From: Larix kaempferi
Taxonomy: Eukaryota > Streptophyta > Pinopsida > Pinales > Pinaceae
NCBI GenBank assembly: GCA_027924585.1
Contig: BSBM01000007.1
Location: 7,944,501 to 8,008,500, forward strand
Length of the DNA: 64,000 bases
Direction of reading: 5' to 3'
Below, in pieces: positions 43,958-57,569 of this stretch (positions are counted from its first letter, which is position 1; each line of letters starts with the position of its first letter). The translations under genes were made by a program, and so were the position numbers. The notes below the pieces were generated by a model. That model was not told the DNA's origin. It was given only the letters and a program-made list of their open reading frames with translations, and ran no database searches.

Positions 43958-46900
43958 TGTGACATCCCTCCCCAATGATGAAATAAATAAAAAAACATTA
44001 TGTTAGATTTATTTTAACTTTATCTTTATTTTTATGCAATAAGAAAGCCAGATGAGAAATCGGCTGACCTAAAGTCCTAGGAGGACTGTTGTAAACAAAC
44101 AATTTTATTATTATTAATAAAAGAATGAGCAGGAACAGCCAAGTTAAATGAGGAGATCATGCATGGAGAAGTGGGGGACAAGTTAGAGTTAGCCTCTGGG
44201 ACATCAGAACAAGTGTCAGGAGTGTATTTAAGACACTAGACACACCCTGAAAATCAGGGATTTGGTTAGCTGCGAAAATTCCATGAGGAATTGGCTGCCA
44301 ATGGAAAGACCTAGGCAAAATTATAAAAAGAGGGCATATGTGAGGAGGCAGGACGCTGCTGAGTATGCCGGAAGGAATTTCACTTGCTGTGTGAGCACTC
44401 TGTGTTAGGCAAGGGATTCAGGAAAAGAATACTGAGTTGAGGCTAGCTGTCCACATTTCTCCATGCATGTGTCTGGCTCGGGGGTGATTGCGGACGAACT
44501 TGGTGTTTGTACCTAATCTACGGTTGGGAGGAACGTGGCTATTCCTACTGCATTTGGTTATAAGTTCCAGGTTTTGTGATCTCAGACACCAAGCATTCTG
44601 TTATTTATCTGATCTCATTGTTAAAAGGTAGTGTTTATAATGTTCAAATAATTCTGTTATTTATTTGACCTCATTGTCAACAATATAGTGTTTATAATGT
44701 GCAAATTTTCCTGTCAATTATCTGCCCCGTGTATTAAAAACTTTAGAGTTTACAATGTCTAAGCAATCCTGCTATTCGACTGATATTTGATCTGTATCAT
44801 AGATATTTAGAAAAGAAGATGAAACGGCGACGATTTCTGTACATTCTCATTAGATATTCTATCGATTTTTCCATTGTTTATAATTTGAGCTATAAAGTCT
44901 CAGGAAAGAAATTGCATGATTCTGTATGCTCTTATTGTTTAATGTATCGTTCTTCTTTGTTATAAAACAGAGTTATAAAGCCTCGTCGGGGTAATACAGG
45001 ATTTCCTTCTACATTTGTTTGTTTACTTTATATTATTTATTTAGAGTCGAGGCCATAACATTGGTTTTTCTGTATACCCTAAGAAAAAAAAAATATGGAA
45101 TTGACTGGTACAGGAATTCTCGGGACAGAAATTTCCACAATTTCCTGTGGACGTAGTTAGGGTATCCAAATTTATAAACTATCACCGATTTCTTAAAGAT
45201 TTAGGTTACGAAATAAATAGGAATTCTTTTTAAACAAATTCAGAGTGTTCTTTAAGAACGCAGAGGCGTTGCTGAGAGGTATCGTGTTGGACACATCTCT
45301 ATCGTTTTTAGGCGTTTTAAGGGCAGTAATTTCCAGTTCTGGAGAATGCCGGCAGTGGCAGTCAACCATTGAGTTTAACCTTCACGAAAATTTAAGTTTT
45401 CGAATGCCATTCGATCTGAGACTCCAAACGCTTTTGATTTGAATATTTAATACCTAACACATGACCTGAATTTCCTTTTCCTTTACGACTGTGTTCAGGA
45501 ATCCAGAGGAAACCTTCAAATATGAATTAAGATCTACCCCAAAATTTTTAAATAAACCCTGAGTTGGCACACCGAGTTTGAAAAACAAGAAATTCCAATA
45601 TGAGAACGGAAATCATCAGAGGTCTATTTAATATGCTCCACTCAATTAAAAAAATAGTCCTACAGCTACCATACAGACATTCGAAAGGGACAAAATAGAG
45701 AATGCAGGGGCCATTACCCTAGTCTGTCCAGATTACAGAAGAAAACGAAATTATAGCTTCATTTGAACCTCGTATTGTTATCTGAGCAAGATTTGTAAAA
45801 AAAAAATTTATATCCACAATCGTATTCCCAGTAATAACCTGACTGTAGAACCACGTTGATCAATCTACATCATTTCCAGCATTACAGAATGATTCAAGTT
45901 TTGATAGTGTATTAAACCCTTTCGGAAGAGTACGAGACAGAAACCCTGACTTCAAACCCTGACATTTCACTAAACTCTTCTCTATAAGATAGAAATTACA
46001 GAAAGAGGTATCTCAAAAAAATAGTGTTACATCGGATTCTTGGCAAAGACCCAGGTCACCATGAATCCTTAAAACCTCAAATGATCTGATTATGATTTTA
46101 ATACTATGAAAATTCTTTTTGCCGTTGAAGGAGACTCCCCTTGTTTCCTGTCATCATACGAAGGCCAAGGAGGAGCGATACCACTTACCATTAATGGAGA
46201 ATCCCTCTGCGACTTGCGTTGCCTCGAACCGGGATTTATCTGCATTATTAATAAACAGTACATTAGTATTTGACGATAGAAATACACTGTAAACATTCAA
46301 TTAACAGATAATGTCGAGTTACAAGTCTTTAGGTTACCTCCGAGACATTGGGTTGACAAGTAGCTGCGTCCTCAAGGTAACGAGAACTCCCTCTGGAGTA
46401 AGCCCAAACGAAAATAGTCATTCTCCCTCATTGTCACAGACATTACAGAGATAAAGTAAGCTACAGGTCTGTTTTCGAATTGCCAGGGTTTGGAATGGAC
46501 AAACAGTGAACCCCAAAACTCAAATGAAAAAAAAAAGATCGGTTTCCGAGAGCTTCATCTGTCTCTTGAGAAGTGACTTAACCCAAACGCCAAGATCAAG
46601 TAACCTGTCCTTCTATTGCAGGTGGCATCACAACATTCAACGCTGTACAAGTAGTCACATGGCCTATCTGAAAAACGATGATTGCCCCGTACGAGTGCCC
46701 TGTCGAAATACAAGTGGCATCCTTCAACTATAAATGCCTGGATGGTGCAAGTTGGTGCATTCACTAAACTCGTTGGTAGCTGTCACATACCATGTGATAA
46801 TTTGTTAGGGTAACTTCGTATAGGAGGGTGTACATTTTATGCAAAGATTTTTGAAAATCCCTAGTTGTCAAGATATGTTGGACGATCAATATATATAAGA

Positions 46901-47419
46901 ATTGGAATTTTTAAAATAACCATAGTCTTGCAAAGAATCATGGAGACTTAGGAATTAGGTGTCTTTAAAACTCACTTCTTAATAGTCTAGTGACTAAATG
47001 GTGATATAGTTTCACTAGCACACTGTTAATCCATTGAAGGACGTAGTGAATGGATGCTATGTGAGAATACGACATTAAATTATATGTATAAAAACATTTA
47101 ATGGTGGGTGTTTAGAAATACATTCCATACCTTGTTACGATATCATGGAGACGTTCCGACATCATGGAAAACCCCGGAAAACATAGTAATCTGCATGCCA
47201 AAGAGAGAGAAGTATTAGCCGTAGCTAAGTAGGTGGTATGTCATTATAGATAACCTTCTATCTATTAGAAGAACAAGGGAAAGACAACGTTAAGCTCAAT
47301 GTCACGATAGCATTAACAAATTAAAAAATACAGACAAGTGTAAAAACTGTCTTCTTCTTAGATGTTGTAAAATGAACTGGAAAGCAAAGAAAAAAAAATT
47401 TTTTTATGGAGATTTTACA
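43958..47419 (+). repeat. 3' LTR of the chromovirus, 3462 bp
   Basis: Copy of 35746-39210, followed by the ATCAT duplication at 47420-47424. Confidence 0.93.
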
Positions 47420-47424
47420 ATCAT

Positions 47425-48102
47425 CAACTAGCTTAGGCTAGGGATTCGGGGTAAATCACCTTAAACTACTCAAAATCGATTTCATTACTCAACAATCATA
47501 GTAAGACAATCTATTAGGTAAATCCACATATATCAAAATATCCCGGTAACGCTCTACTCAAACAAGAGTTAAGCACGAGGCCTTGTGCAATTGGAATTGT
47601 TGAGGATACACCCTTACTTTCCTTTCAAACATAAACTAGAGCTGATTCGCGTACGGGGGTCCACTAGTACTTTTAAGTGCTTTTGGATTTCAAGCTTTGC
47701 TACCCGACCCATGCGTCTTGGCTAGGTTGACGACTGTTCCACCAGGTATTTTTGTATTTGTGGCATCCTTAGTATCATAACCCTAGGGCTCTACATAGGT
47801 AGAGTGGAAGGATATTTCCACTTCACCTTGGACAGAAACGGAGGTAACCCTTTGCTAGTAATCTCAGGACGCGGTTAGGTGATTTTAATGCTTGCACGCA
47901 AAGGACCTCCATTTGATGTTGTGTAACTGATCGTCGATACTCTATAAGTTTTCTGGGCCCTCATCATCCCATACTTGCTTCTGAGAGTATTAGCCTTGTT
48001 TTCCTGGTTTGATCACTTAGGAAATTTTTAGTGGTATGTTGTTTGCTCCCTAGTCGTTTCGTGGCCACTAGGTTTTATACTTAGTTTTCTTTTTATATAG
48101 CT
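47425..48102 (+). other. Tat-2 5' leader, second part
   Basis: Resumes the Tat-2 leader after the chromovirus. From about 47600 it matches the leader of Tat-1 (10985-11510). Non-coding. Confidence 0.65.
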
Positions 48103-50344
48103 ATGGAGGACCAACCTCTTCATAGGTCTCGTAGGTTGCAAAACCTTCCCCCACTCATTGTGGAGCCTCCACCGTCATCACGACGTCGGAGGACGGATTC
48201 CCGTGGTTCATACGAGCTTATGGGAAAAGGGTTACCTGGAGAACCACAACCCATAATTCAAGATCAACAGGTCTTTGATATTGTTGAGGTTAAGGATTTA
48301 ACTTCTCGAGAGTTTAGCACTCCTCTCAACCCTCTCCTAACTGGACCAAACGATCTGTTACTCATAACGAAAGTTCAAATGTAAGACTAGGGAGGATCCC
48401 GATGATCACATGACTACTTTCATCTTTGGTGCTCTTCTAATTCGTTGAATGATGATTCCATCAGATTGAGTCTCTTTCAGATAACCTTGACTAGTGGTGC
48501 AGCTAAATGGTACATTGAACTACCCGTAGCCGCTTATGGCACCTTTTGGGATCTAGCTACTATTTTTCTGAACCACTTCCAACTTCCTGTCATGTATGAT
48601 GCCAGTATAGATCTTCTGTGAACCTTTCTATAAAACAAAGCCACTCACTTATCTAACCATATTCAGGAGAGGCGAAGGAGGAAGAGGCTCATTAAAGCAG
48701 ACATCCCACCAGAATTCTTATTAGAGTGGTATCTTAAATCACTCCTTCCTTACATTTCTAAGGAAGTGGCAACTTCTGGGGTGTCCTCCGAAGAGGAAGC
48801 CATCCTTAGAACCCAGCAGCTTGATCTAGTATATGCTCAGTCTGGGCTCCTATATGAGATTATTCCCAATGCACCGAGATCGAACACAGATCTAGGTAAA
48901 CCTAAGCTTGGACCATATGCTGATGGCATAGTGGGTTTTGTAGATTCTGCAGCATTTGATGCTTTAACTAAGCAGGTTCAACTTCAGTTGCATGCTTCCC
49001 TTCAAAAACAGAATCTATACAACAAGTGTAGATGAATCAAAAGGGCCCTCGGTAGCCCAACAACAAAAATAAGGGCAATAAAGGGGAGGGAAACCACCAA
49101 AATCCCAAAAATACTGAAATATCAAGCAGGGAAAAAAGGAGAAAAAGAAAGTGAAGCTTCCTTGCAAACTATGCAAAGAGGATCACCATCACCATCAATT
49201 CCCTCTGATGGAAGAAGCCCCGAGGCTACTTCATGAAAAGAAACCAGCTGTCTTAAAAGACCCATTTCCTCACGGGCAAGGTTCAGCTTCTGGAAACTCT
49301 AGTGCTGGGGGCACTCATCATGCCTCATCTGCTAATAAATCATTTATTAATATGGTTAATTCGAACGCTCTTTTACAAACTCGAGCTAGAAACTATACCC
49401 CGGATCCGCAACAGAAGGATGTTCCCGAGTCATCTACCCCTCTCCAAATCGAGATACCGGTGGATTTGTTGCTGAAGATCCTGAAAGGTGTCTTCAAATG
49501 AGCTATGCACAACAACAACGCGCGGGCTGCCCCCAACTATAATGTTGTGGAGGATTTAGCCCAAACCCCCTGTGCCATGTCCACTTTAGAAGTACTGTAG
49601 AGTTGTCCATTGCAACACAGTGCACTTCTTGCAACGATTGGGAGCGTAGAATCATCCAATATGCTTGCCCGTTTTGATATGAGTAATATCAAGTTTTGGT
49701 TGTTGTACCACGTCACTCTCGAAATATAGGTAGTCCATGGTCCCAAGACCATTGGACGAGCTATTGTAGATGAGTGCACGTCTATGTGCATAATGTCCAT
49801 TTCTTGTTAGAAGGATTTGGGCGAACCCGAGTTAGCCCCCTCGAACATGGTACTTACCGCCTTTGATGGAATATCTTTCCGTCCATGCGGAGTCTTACCA
49901 TCATTTGACATTGAACTTGCGGGCAAACTAGTATCTATAGAGGTTGAAGTTCTGGAAGCTCCATTTGACTATAACTTGTTGGTAGGTAGGAGCTGGACAT
50001 ATACAATGCAAGCAGTGCCATCGTCCATTTTCCTAGTTATAATGTTCCCTCACGAAGGAAAGATCATCATAGTCGACCAACTTTCATTTTCTCGGAAAAA
50101 AAAACAGGCTTCGTCGGATTCAACAATTTCGATGGTTGATCAATCTCACCCAGCGAGTGAGAGTTTAGGAGTAGGGATCTATGGATCATTAATGGGAACA
50201 GTTGGCCTACCTGCTCCTATTCATTTTATTTGTTCTGAGTGTTTTTATTTGTCTGAGGTTTTCATGGTCAGTCCAACGACAGATCCATGGATTCTCCCCA
50301 CCGAATAAGAACTAGTTGTGCCCTTATCTATTGCAGAGGTGGCC
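48103..50344 (+). pseudogene. Tat-2 gag and protease, decayed
   Basis: Starts at ATG 48103 ('MEDQPLHRSRRLQNLPP'). A frameshift near 48385 precedes the gag core ('SSNSLNDDSI', 'AAKWYIELP'). A gag C-terminal part (48766-49035) and a knuckle remnant near 49155 follow, where the last Cys is Phe ('CKLCKEDHHHHQF'). The protease region (49750-50180) has 'IVDECTSMCIMS' (DEC for the active triad), 'DYNLLVGRSWTYTMQ' and 'FPHEGKI'. Stops interrupt every section. The coding region is cut at 50344 by the solo LTR. Confidence 0.8.
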
Positions 50345-51510
50345 TGTAACATCTCCAAACATATGAGTTAGTATTATTTTGAAGTAAATAAAAAATTTTG
50401 GTCCTCTAGCCATTAACCAAATCACCTTTTAAGATCTCAATTATTTATAAAGTACTTTCTTGATACTGGTTATTATCAAGGAATGAAACCTAATGACATA
50501 ACATATCCATGTGTTCGTCACCATACAACATCGCCGCAACACAACATGATTACCATCTAAAACATTATATAACAATACACATATTCATAAGAATTACACA
50601 AATAAAAAACAAAGGGACCATATAACACCCAAATGATCATAAATGCACAATGTAGGAGTCATTTAAAAATCATACACAAAGAATCGTACACAAAGACCAT
50701 GCATAAGAGTCCACATGTAAGGTGGTTCACCCAACTTGGGCTACGTCCACGAGGAAGGTTGTAAATTATTTATTCACCCAAGTAGAGAATTTACATTTTT
50801 CAACCCCTTGGTTGTATTATTCACCTTCCACATTCTGGAGCTTCTACCAGAACTTCTAGAGTATCGAGCAATGCTACCCTTCAGCATACAGGAGGCACTA
50901 TCGCTTTCGACATAAGCATGGCAATTATACAAGACATAGTTGCATTTTCTCTCATTAACCAGCAGAGAAATACGATTTCATTTCAATAACTAGAAAAATA
51001 ACTCTAACAGACATTACAGGATCGAACTCTCTGGGGAGTTTTTCCCGCGCCATGATTGAGGTAGCAATGCAACTGGTATTCTAGATATAAAAATACTATA
51101 AAGAGATCAGAGGATCAAACTCTCTGAAGAATCGTCCTACTCCACAATTGTGGTAAAAAAATGAAACCAACACTTACAATATAAAATATATATCAGAAGG
51201 CAATCTAGAGAATGAGAACTCGACTCTAATGGTCGCTTCTCATGCCGAGCAAGAAAACAACAGATCTACGTATGGAACAATTCCCAAGGAAATTGTCCTC
51301 GTTGGGCACCTCCAAATATACATTCATTCCAGAAAAAGTATTCATACTCTCTGCCAGTGCAAATCATACCATGCGACCAGCAAACATAACAGAAATGATA
51401 CGTTTTCAGGTAGTAATATATATATATAAAAAGACAAAGTTCCATACCTATTCGACCTGGACATTCCTATTTCGAGGCAGCGAAAACTATATACATATAA
51501 CCTAAATAAC

Positions 51511-51950
51511 ATCGATCTCGCCGATCTGACCATTCTCGCTCCACAGAGGTCACAAACAAACATTTCATAATTAGTGAAAAGAACTCTACAAATTCCTGAT
51601 AACGAAAACAATAGATTTCGCCAGCTTGGCGCTATGGATCTAGATCTCGCCGATCTGACCATTCTCGCTCCACAGAGGTCACAAGCAAACATTTCAGAAT
51701 TAGTGAAAAGAACTCTACAATTCCTGATAACGAAAACAATAGATTTCGCCAGCTTGGCGCTATGGATCTAGATCTCGCCGATCTGACCATTCTCGCTCCA
51801 CAGAGGTCACAAGCAAACATTTCAGAAAAAGAACTCTACAAATTCCTGATCCCGAAAAAATAGATTTCGCCAGCTTGGCGCTATGGATCTAGATCTCGCC
51901 GATCTGACCATTCTCGCTCCACAGAGGTCACAAACAAACATTTCATAAAT
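51511..51950 (+). repeat. Tandem repeat, about 130-bp unit, 3-4 copies
   Basis: The unit contains 'GATCTCGCCGATCTGACCAT', 'CTCGCTCCACAGAGGTCACA', 'CAAACATTTCA', 'AAGAACTCTACAA' and 'CGCCAGCTTGGCGCTATGGA'. It repeats with small deletions inside the solo LTR. Confidence 0.85.
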
Positions 51951-52884
51951 CATGAATACTATTAGATACAAGTACTTTCTCTAAAATATCTATACGCATT
52001 CTCGCAGAGGTTTAGTGAGAGTCACTATGATCAACAACAGAGAGTTAAGTGATATGGACACTTACACCTGAAAACACGATTATTCAATGGTTGGGATTCG
52101 GCTCTGTTGGAGTTATCGCTTTCTTCTCCAACGCACTGCACTAAACGTTTCATAGTGAAAAGCTGAAGACATTATTACCGAACGATAACCAGCAAAAATA
52201 AAACAATGGCTCGGCTCCATCTTGGAAATGTCGCCCTCGGATTTTCCTGAAACACGATTATTCAATGGTTGGGATGAATGCTTTCACGAATAAGTGATGC
52301 ATGGTATCCTAAAAAAAATGATTTGCTCAGATAACCTACGGAACAATACTGGCAACGTAAAAATATATATATAGACCCTGCTGGGGGCGTTCGTGGGAGC
52401 ATAGTTATGAACACAAAAATACAGGTATCTAGAGCTCTCTCGACAGTATGAAATTACGGAGATCCTCAATAGGGAAATGATCAGGGATCAACTCAGGAGT
52501 GAGCTATCCTTTCCAGGTTTGCTGCGCAAATTTCACACACACAGTGTCTAGGAAAATACTGCATGAAACATATATTAAAATCAATGAAGTGCAGAGATCG
52601 AAGAACTCTGTCAACCTTGTAGAGATCATTCAAAGATTCAGGATTTTATTAATCACAACATTCAGAAGTTCATTCCAGCACCATGTTTGGCTATTCATAT
52701 ACGGATTTGCAGAGATAGAGGGCTAGTGTGGTGCTTACCTGCTAGTAATGTCACTTCCCCTCTTACCTCAGACTTAGTGGATCAGTAACACACAACCGAA
52801 GATGCAAATGATTTAGAGCTTTGTATACGTCTCCTCTTTTCTGCTCCGACTGAGTCTATAGCATCTGCTTGCATTCGATCCACA

Positions 52885-53055
52885 CTCGAACCCCTACTGG
52901 ATCTATTTTGGTAACAAACAAAACACAACGGTTGATGTTGGTACCCAATGAAACCCGAGATCCAATACTGGATCTGCGCTGGTAATAACATAACCCGACG
53001 ATTGATGTTGGTATACAATGAAATCCGAGATCCAATACTGGATCTGCACTGGTAA
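52885..53055 (+). repeat. Tandem repeat, about 81-bp unit, two copies and a part
   Basis: 'TTGATGTTGGTA.ACAATGAA', then 'CCGAGATCCAATACTGGATC' and a TGC.CTGGTAA tail recur. A separate pair, 'ACACGATTATTCAATGGTTG', occurs at about 52074 and 52253. Confidence 0.75.
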
Positions 53056-54062
53056 AAGAAATGACACATGGATCTACCAGATCCGGGTTTTGTACAAAAA
53101 GACGAACCAAAGATCCAAACTAGTATACTCATAACGCCTAAAGGAATGGTAGTCCGCACGGATTTCAGTCCCACGCTATCCCATTTTATAATCCATCATT
53201 TGAAGAATGAAAAACAAGAAAACGAAAAATATATTCAGCAAAACAAAACCAGGGATCGATCATGGAGCTGGATCTGAACTAGCTAGGGTCAGAGTTTACT
53301 TGAGTGAGTAGATAGAGGCTTCCTTCATCGATCATGTGCAGGGATCATCCTTCTAACGCGGAACCAAATCAGATCGATAGAATGGTTACTTGCCCCTCTT
53401 TTCCCATGCTTTCCCCCTTAAATACTACAGCGCTCCTCTCAACTTTGGAGAGTCCGCCCTGCTAAGGAAAGATCCTCTTCCAAGTGGGAATAGAACTCAA
53501 CATTCGTGCGGAGGGAATTGCCAAGTGGCAGTTTAGAATATTAGGGATGTTCGCATAAGGAGTCGAATGCTATATAATACAATTGCTCCTCGGCGCTATT
53601 GCAATAATCATAATTCTTATGATAATAATCCATTATATGAATATATCTAATATATTCAAACCTTTCATACTCCTAAGTATACCTATATCTCAATCTATCT
53701 ATACATATATAATTTTAATACATAGATCTCATATCTATATATATATATATAATAAATCACTAGGCCATAACAACCTAGATGGGTACAATCATATTTCTCA
53801 AAACAATATTAATTTTGTACGTTAGGATGGATTATAATGTTTATACAATAACCAGTGAAATTGTATATTAACTCTTGCTCAACACGCACCACTTTATATT
53901 TTTTTTTTAAGGTGGTTGTAACATAGCCCCCTTTAGTTTCCATTTTAAGTTCTTAGGCTAACTTTCTGGCACCCTCTTAGTACTACTTATGAGCTCCTCA
54001 CCTTGAACCGATCAATTATAATTACAAATATATAGGTTATAAAGGAGGGATATCACATGGCC

Positions 54063-57000
54063 TACATAGATTCACATGGTCAGTGGACTCTATCCACTCT
54101 TTTGATTGTCTAGACACTGTTTTTCGCTCTGATGAGGCCATTTTGGAAGCAATGATTGGCCTGGACCATCCTTGGGAACACATGCACCACATGTCTTATT
54201 TGCTTCCTGATCTGGACATGATTGATAGAGGTGAGCTTTATATGGGACTCGGTGGAAATGTTTATTTGTTTGGTATCCCTTCTACTTCAAAAGTTGTTTA
54301 TGCCGAAGGGAATATGACAAATATATCGAGAACTATTCTGATCAACATTTCCATCAAACCTAGAGTCGTGGAAAATATTTTCATTGGTGTAGAATGTTCT
54401 CCTGAAGAGATCATTTTGTATACAAATCTCTTTAAATAATTCTGTGACATTTTTTCATGGTCATACGAGGAGATTCCAGGAATTGACCCTGCCATTGTTT
54501 AGCACGTCATCACAACTTACCCCAATGCTAAACCCGTGAGATAGAAGCTCCGTCCAGTTAACCCTCGAAAAGCAACTGCCATCAAGATGGAAGTAGAGAA
54601 ATTGCTCAAAGATGGATTCATCTATCCGATAGCTATGACGGAATCGGTTTCAAATCCTGTTCCGATAGACAAAAAGAAAGGAACCATTAGATTCTGCATT
54701 TACTTCCGGTACCTAAATAAAGCTTGTCCGAAAGACAATTACCCCACACCATTCATAGATCAGATCATCGATGCATGTGCGGGCCATGAAATGTTTTCTT
54801 TCATGGATGGTTTTTCAAGATATAATCAGATACAAATCAAATTTGAAGACCAACACAAGATACCTTTCATTTGTCCTTCGGGGAGCTTTTCCTATTGGAG
54901 GATTCCATTTGTCCTGAAGAATGTTAGAGCTACCTTTCAGTGGGAAATGAACTTTGCTTTTCATGATATCAAGCATGTGGTCGAACCTTACCTGGATGAT
55001 CTCCCAGCGCGATCTTGAAAGAGACGGGAGCATCTTGACCACCTAAGACTTGTATTTGAATGATGCAGATACTACAAGATTCGATTGAATCCGAATAAAT
55101 GTGTTTTCTGCGTCGAGTCTAGACGATTATTGGGTTTCATAGTATCCAGTCATAGCACAATGGTTGATCCATTGAAAGTTGAGGCGATTATAAATCTGCC
55201 TCCTCCTCGAACCCTGAGACAACTTCAAAGTCTGCAAGGCATGTCCAAATTCTTGAGATGCTTTATCATTAACTATGCCAAAATTACAAAAGATTTCATG
55301 AGACTGCTTAAACAAGACACCTACTTTCTGTGGGATGAGGCTGCTCAAGCATCATTTGAGGCCATGAAAAAGGAATTACTATCATTCCCCTTGTTAATCC
55401 GTCTAGACTATATGAAGGATTTCCTCCTATATCTGGCTGCATCAGTATACACAATCAGCATAGTACTTTCTCAGGAGGATGACAAGCTCCAAGAGCATGT
55501 CATTTATTATATGTCATGCGCCTTGATAGCTCCTGAGATTAAGTATTCCTACATGGAGAAGTTGGCATTAGTTGTTGTCCATGCTGCTCAGAGGATACGT
55601 CAGTACATCTTATTGCGAACTACCACTATGATTGCGGAATTCAATCATTTTCAATATGTTCTCACTCGACATATCATCGATGGGAGATTCAATAAATGGA
55701 TTGTAATCCTGCAAGAATTTGACTTGCTTTTGCATTCCACTAAGTCAAAGAGATCACTGGTTTTCGCCGAACTAATTTCTGAATTTCCTAGTGACATAGT
55801 ACACGTTGAGAAAGATTCATCATTCCTGGATGAACATATCTTTCTCATAGCATCCTCTGACCCATGGTATGGGGATATCTTGGTATATCTCTAGACTTTG
55901 AGGTGTCCCACCACTTTCTCAGGGATGAATGACTCAAACTTAAGAGTCATGTGAAGATCTCATCATTTCTGACACTTTGTATAGATGTGGGATAGATTCC
56001 ATCTTATGCTGTTGTTTAACCTTAGAGGAAGCTAGAACAATATTGAATCATGATCATAGTGGAGCCTGTGGGGGTCATATTTCTGGGTTGGAAATAACAC
56101 AGAAAATACTGCATGCTGGTTATTTTTGGCCCATGATCTTCAAAGATTGTGTGGAAGTTGTGAAACGCTATCAGTGATGTCAGTTTTTCACCAAGATGAT
56201 GAGAGCACACCCAGCTCCTCTCCATCCTATAATCACAGCAGGGCCCTTCACCAAGTGGGGGATTGATTTTATGAATTGTAATCCAGTTTCCGCTGGAGGT
56301 CATCATCATATCATTGTTGCCATCGCTACTTCAATAAATGGGCCGAGGCAATGCCTACTGTTAAGGAAGATGGGGAAATGACTGCTTATTTCATTTTCAA
56401 CCAGATCATTGCAAGATTTGGTGTACCCAAACAGATCGTGACTGATCATGGTTGACGTTTTCAGAACACCATGATGACCGATCTATACACCATGTTAGGT
56501 TTTTAGTAGGAACATTCATCTTCATTTTATCCACAAGTGAATGGTCAGGTCGAAGCGGTTAATAAAAATTTGAAATTTTTTTTACAAAGTACGGTTAATG
56601 GCAGTAGAACTAACTGGCAAATCATGCTGTACCCTGCTCTTTGGGCCTACCGAGCCAATGTGAATACTTCTACCGGGTTCTCTCCCTTTCAACATGTTCA
56701 TGGGATATAAGCAGTCATTCCGGTTGAGTGGGAGATTCCTTCATTGAATTTGGCTATCCAATTACTACCTGACACTTCAGTCTTGGAAGAATGTTTGTTG
56801 CAGTTAGAATATCTTGATGAGAAGCACTACGATGCGCTCACAGCAAACGAAACACATAAGAATCAAGTCAAGGGATAATATGATAAGTTTGTCCAACCTA
56901 GGGTTTTTCTCGAAGGAGACCTTATTCTACTCTATGACCAGGACAAGGAACCTTTAGGAGCTGGCAAGTTTAAGTCCATGTGGCTCAGTCTCTACATAAT

Positions 57001-57105
57001 TTCTAAGGTTCTGAAGAAGGGTGCATACGAGTTAACAAATTATGAAGGTAATAAGTTGCTAGAGCCTAGAAATGGGCTGTACTTGAAGAAGTACTACGCT
57101 TACGC
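54063..57105 (+). pseudogene. Tat-2 reverse transcriptase, RNase H and integrase, decayed
   Basis: The pre-RT region has 'SWSYEEIPGIDPAIV' and, after stops, 'KLRPVNPRKATAIK', typical of the Tat lineage. RT has 'NKACPKDNYPTPF', 'SFMDGFSRYNQI' and catalytic YLDD at 54989-55000, with TGA stops soon after. The RNase H region (about 55370-55700) reads 'LLYLAASVYTISIVLSQ', where the first catalytic Asp is Ala. Integrase (55977-56700, other frame) has 'HSGACGGHISG', 'KWGIDFMN', 'IVTDHG' and 'NGQVEAVNK', followed by the C-terminal 'VFLEGDLILLY' and 'GAYELTN'. Several stops and frameshifts make it inactive. Confidence 0.85.
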
Positions 57106-57203
57106 ATCTTTTTTTTTTCATGTATTATAGTTGTACATTTTGTAGAGTTATCTTTGTTTATGGTTTTCGTTACGTCTTATGCATCTTTTTCTTTATGTTT
57201 CAG

Positions 57204-57560
57204 ATGTCGACTAAACACTTTATAGGGTTTGCTGACGATGCTAGCCGCCACACTCATCACTTGGATGCAGCTGCTTTGGTTATTTACTCACCAACTGGCC
57301 AACTGGTTTCTTCGGGAGGGGCTTGTTTAGGTCCCACAACAAACAATGTGGTTGAATACAGTGCGGTCATAGAGCTACTCCTAGATGCTCTATTCCATGG
57401 CATTTCACATTTGGAGGTAAGGCTCGACTCGCAGCTAGTTGTGTTTCAGTTAATGGGTGTTTATTAGGTTAGAGATCTCGTTTTTCCACGTTAGTTTTTG
57501 TGTGCTAAGTTACTTGAGAGATAGTTTGATTACATCACATATCAACATATTCCAAGAAAT
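57204..57560 (+). CDS. Extra (archaeal-type) RNase H of Tat-2, downstream of integrase
   Basis: ATG at 57204 follows a pyrimidine-rich tract ending CAG (TTTATGTTTCAG), which resembles a 3' splice site. The frame reads 'FIGFADDASRHTHHL', 'AALVIYSPTGQLVSSGGAC', 'TTNNVVEYSAVIELLLDAL' and 'LEVRLDSQLVVFQLMG'. This is the additional RNase H of Tat elements, with acidic residues in the D...E...D positions. A stop ends it at 57467; weak similarity to the C-terminal helix goes on to about 57560. It may compensate for the defective RNase H fused to RT. In Ogre/Retand-type elements this domain lies before integrase, so its position here is notable. Confidence 0.72.
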
Positions 57561-57569
57561 TTGAATGCA

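Larger units (their letters stand above)
35746..47419 (+). mobile_element. Complete chromovirus (Ty3/gypsy, Tekay-like), 11.67 kb
   Basis: LTRs at 35746-39210 and 43958-47419 (about 3.46 kb each) start TGTGACATCCC and end GATTTTACA. The target duplication is ATCAT (35741-35745 and 47420-47424). It has an initiator-Met primer site, one gag-pol frame with a single internal TAG, a C-terminal chromodomain and a purine tract before the 3' LTR. By eye the LTRs differ at roughly 35 sites, about 1%. The insertion is therefore recent relative to the surrounding Tat-2. It sits in the Tat-2 leader in the same orientation. Confidence 0.95.
50345..54057 (-). mobile_element. Solo-LTR-like insertion, 3.7 kb
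   Basis: Begins TGTAACATCTCC, ends GGATATCACA, and is flanked by the 5-bp duplication TGGCC (50340-50344 and 54058-54062). On the minus strand it starts TGTGATATCCCTCC and ends GGAGATGTTACA, close to the chromovirus LTR termini (TGTGACATCCCTCC / GGAGATTTTACA). Its length is also similar. It is therefore probably a solo LTR of a related chromovirus, minus orientation, with no coding region. Internal tandem repeats are listed separately. Confidence 0.72.

Noticed and set aside
37033-46764. Small frames of 65-75 codons that occur identically in both chromovirus LTRs
   Set aside because: Their conservation follows from LTR identity. No protein similarity or codon bias was seen.
53690-53760. ATATAT-rich stretch as a promoter or origin
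   Set aside because: A simple AT microsatellite inside the solo LTR, with no further signal.
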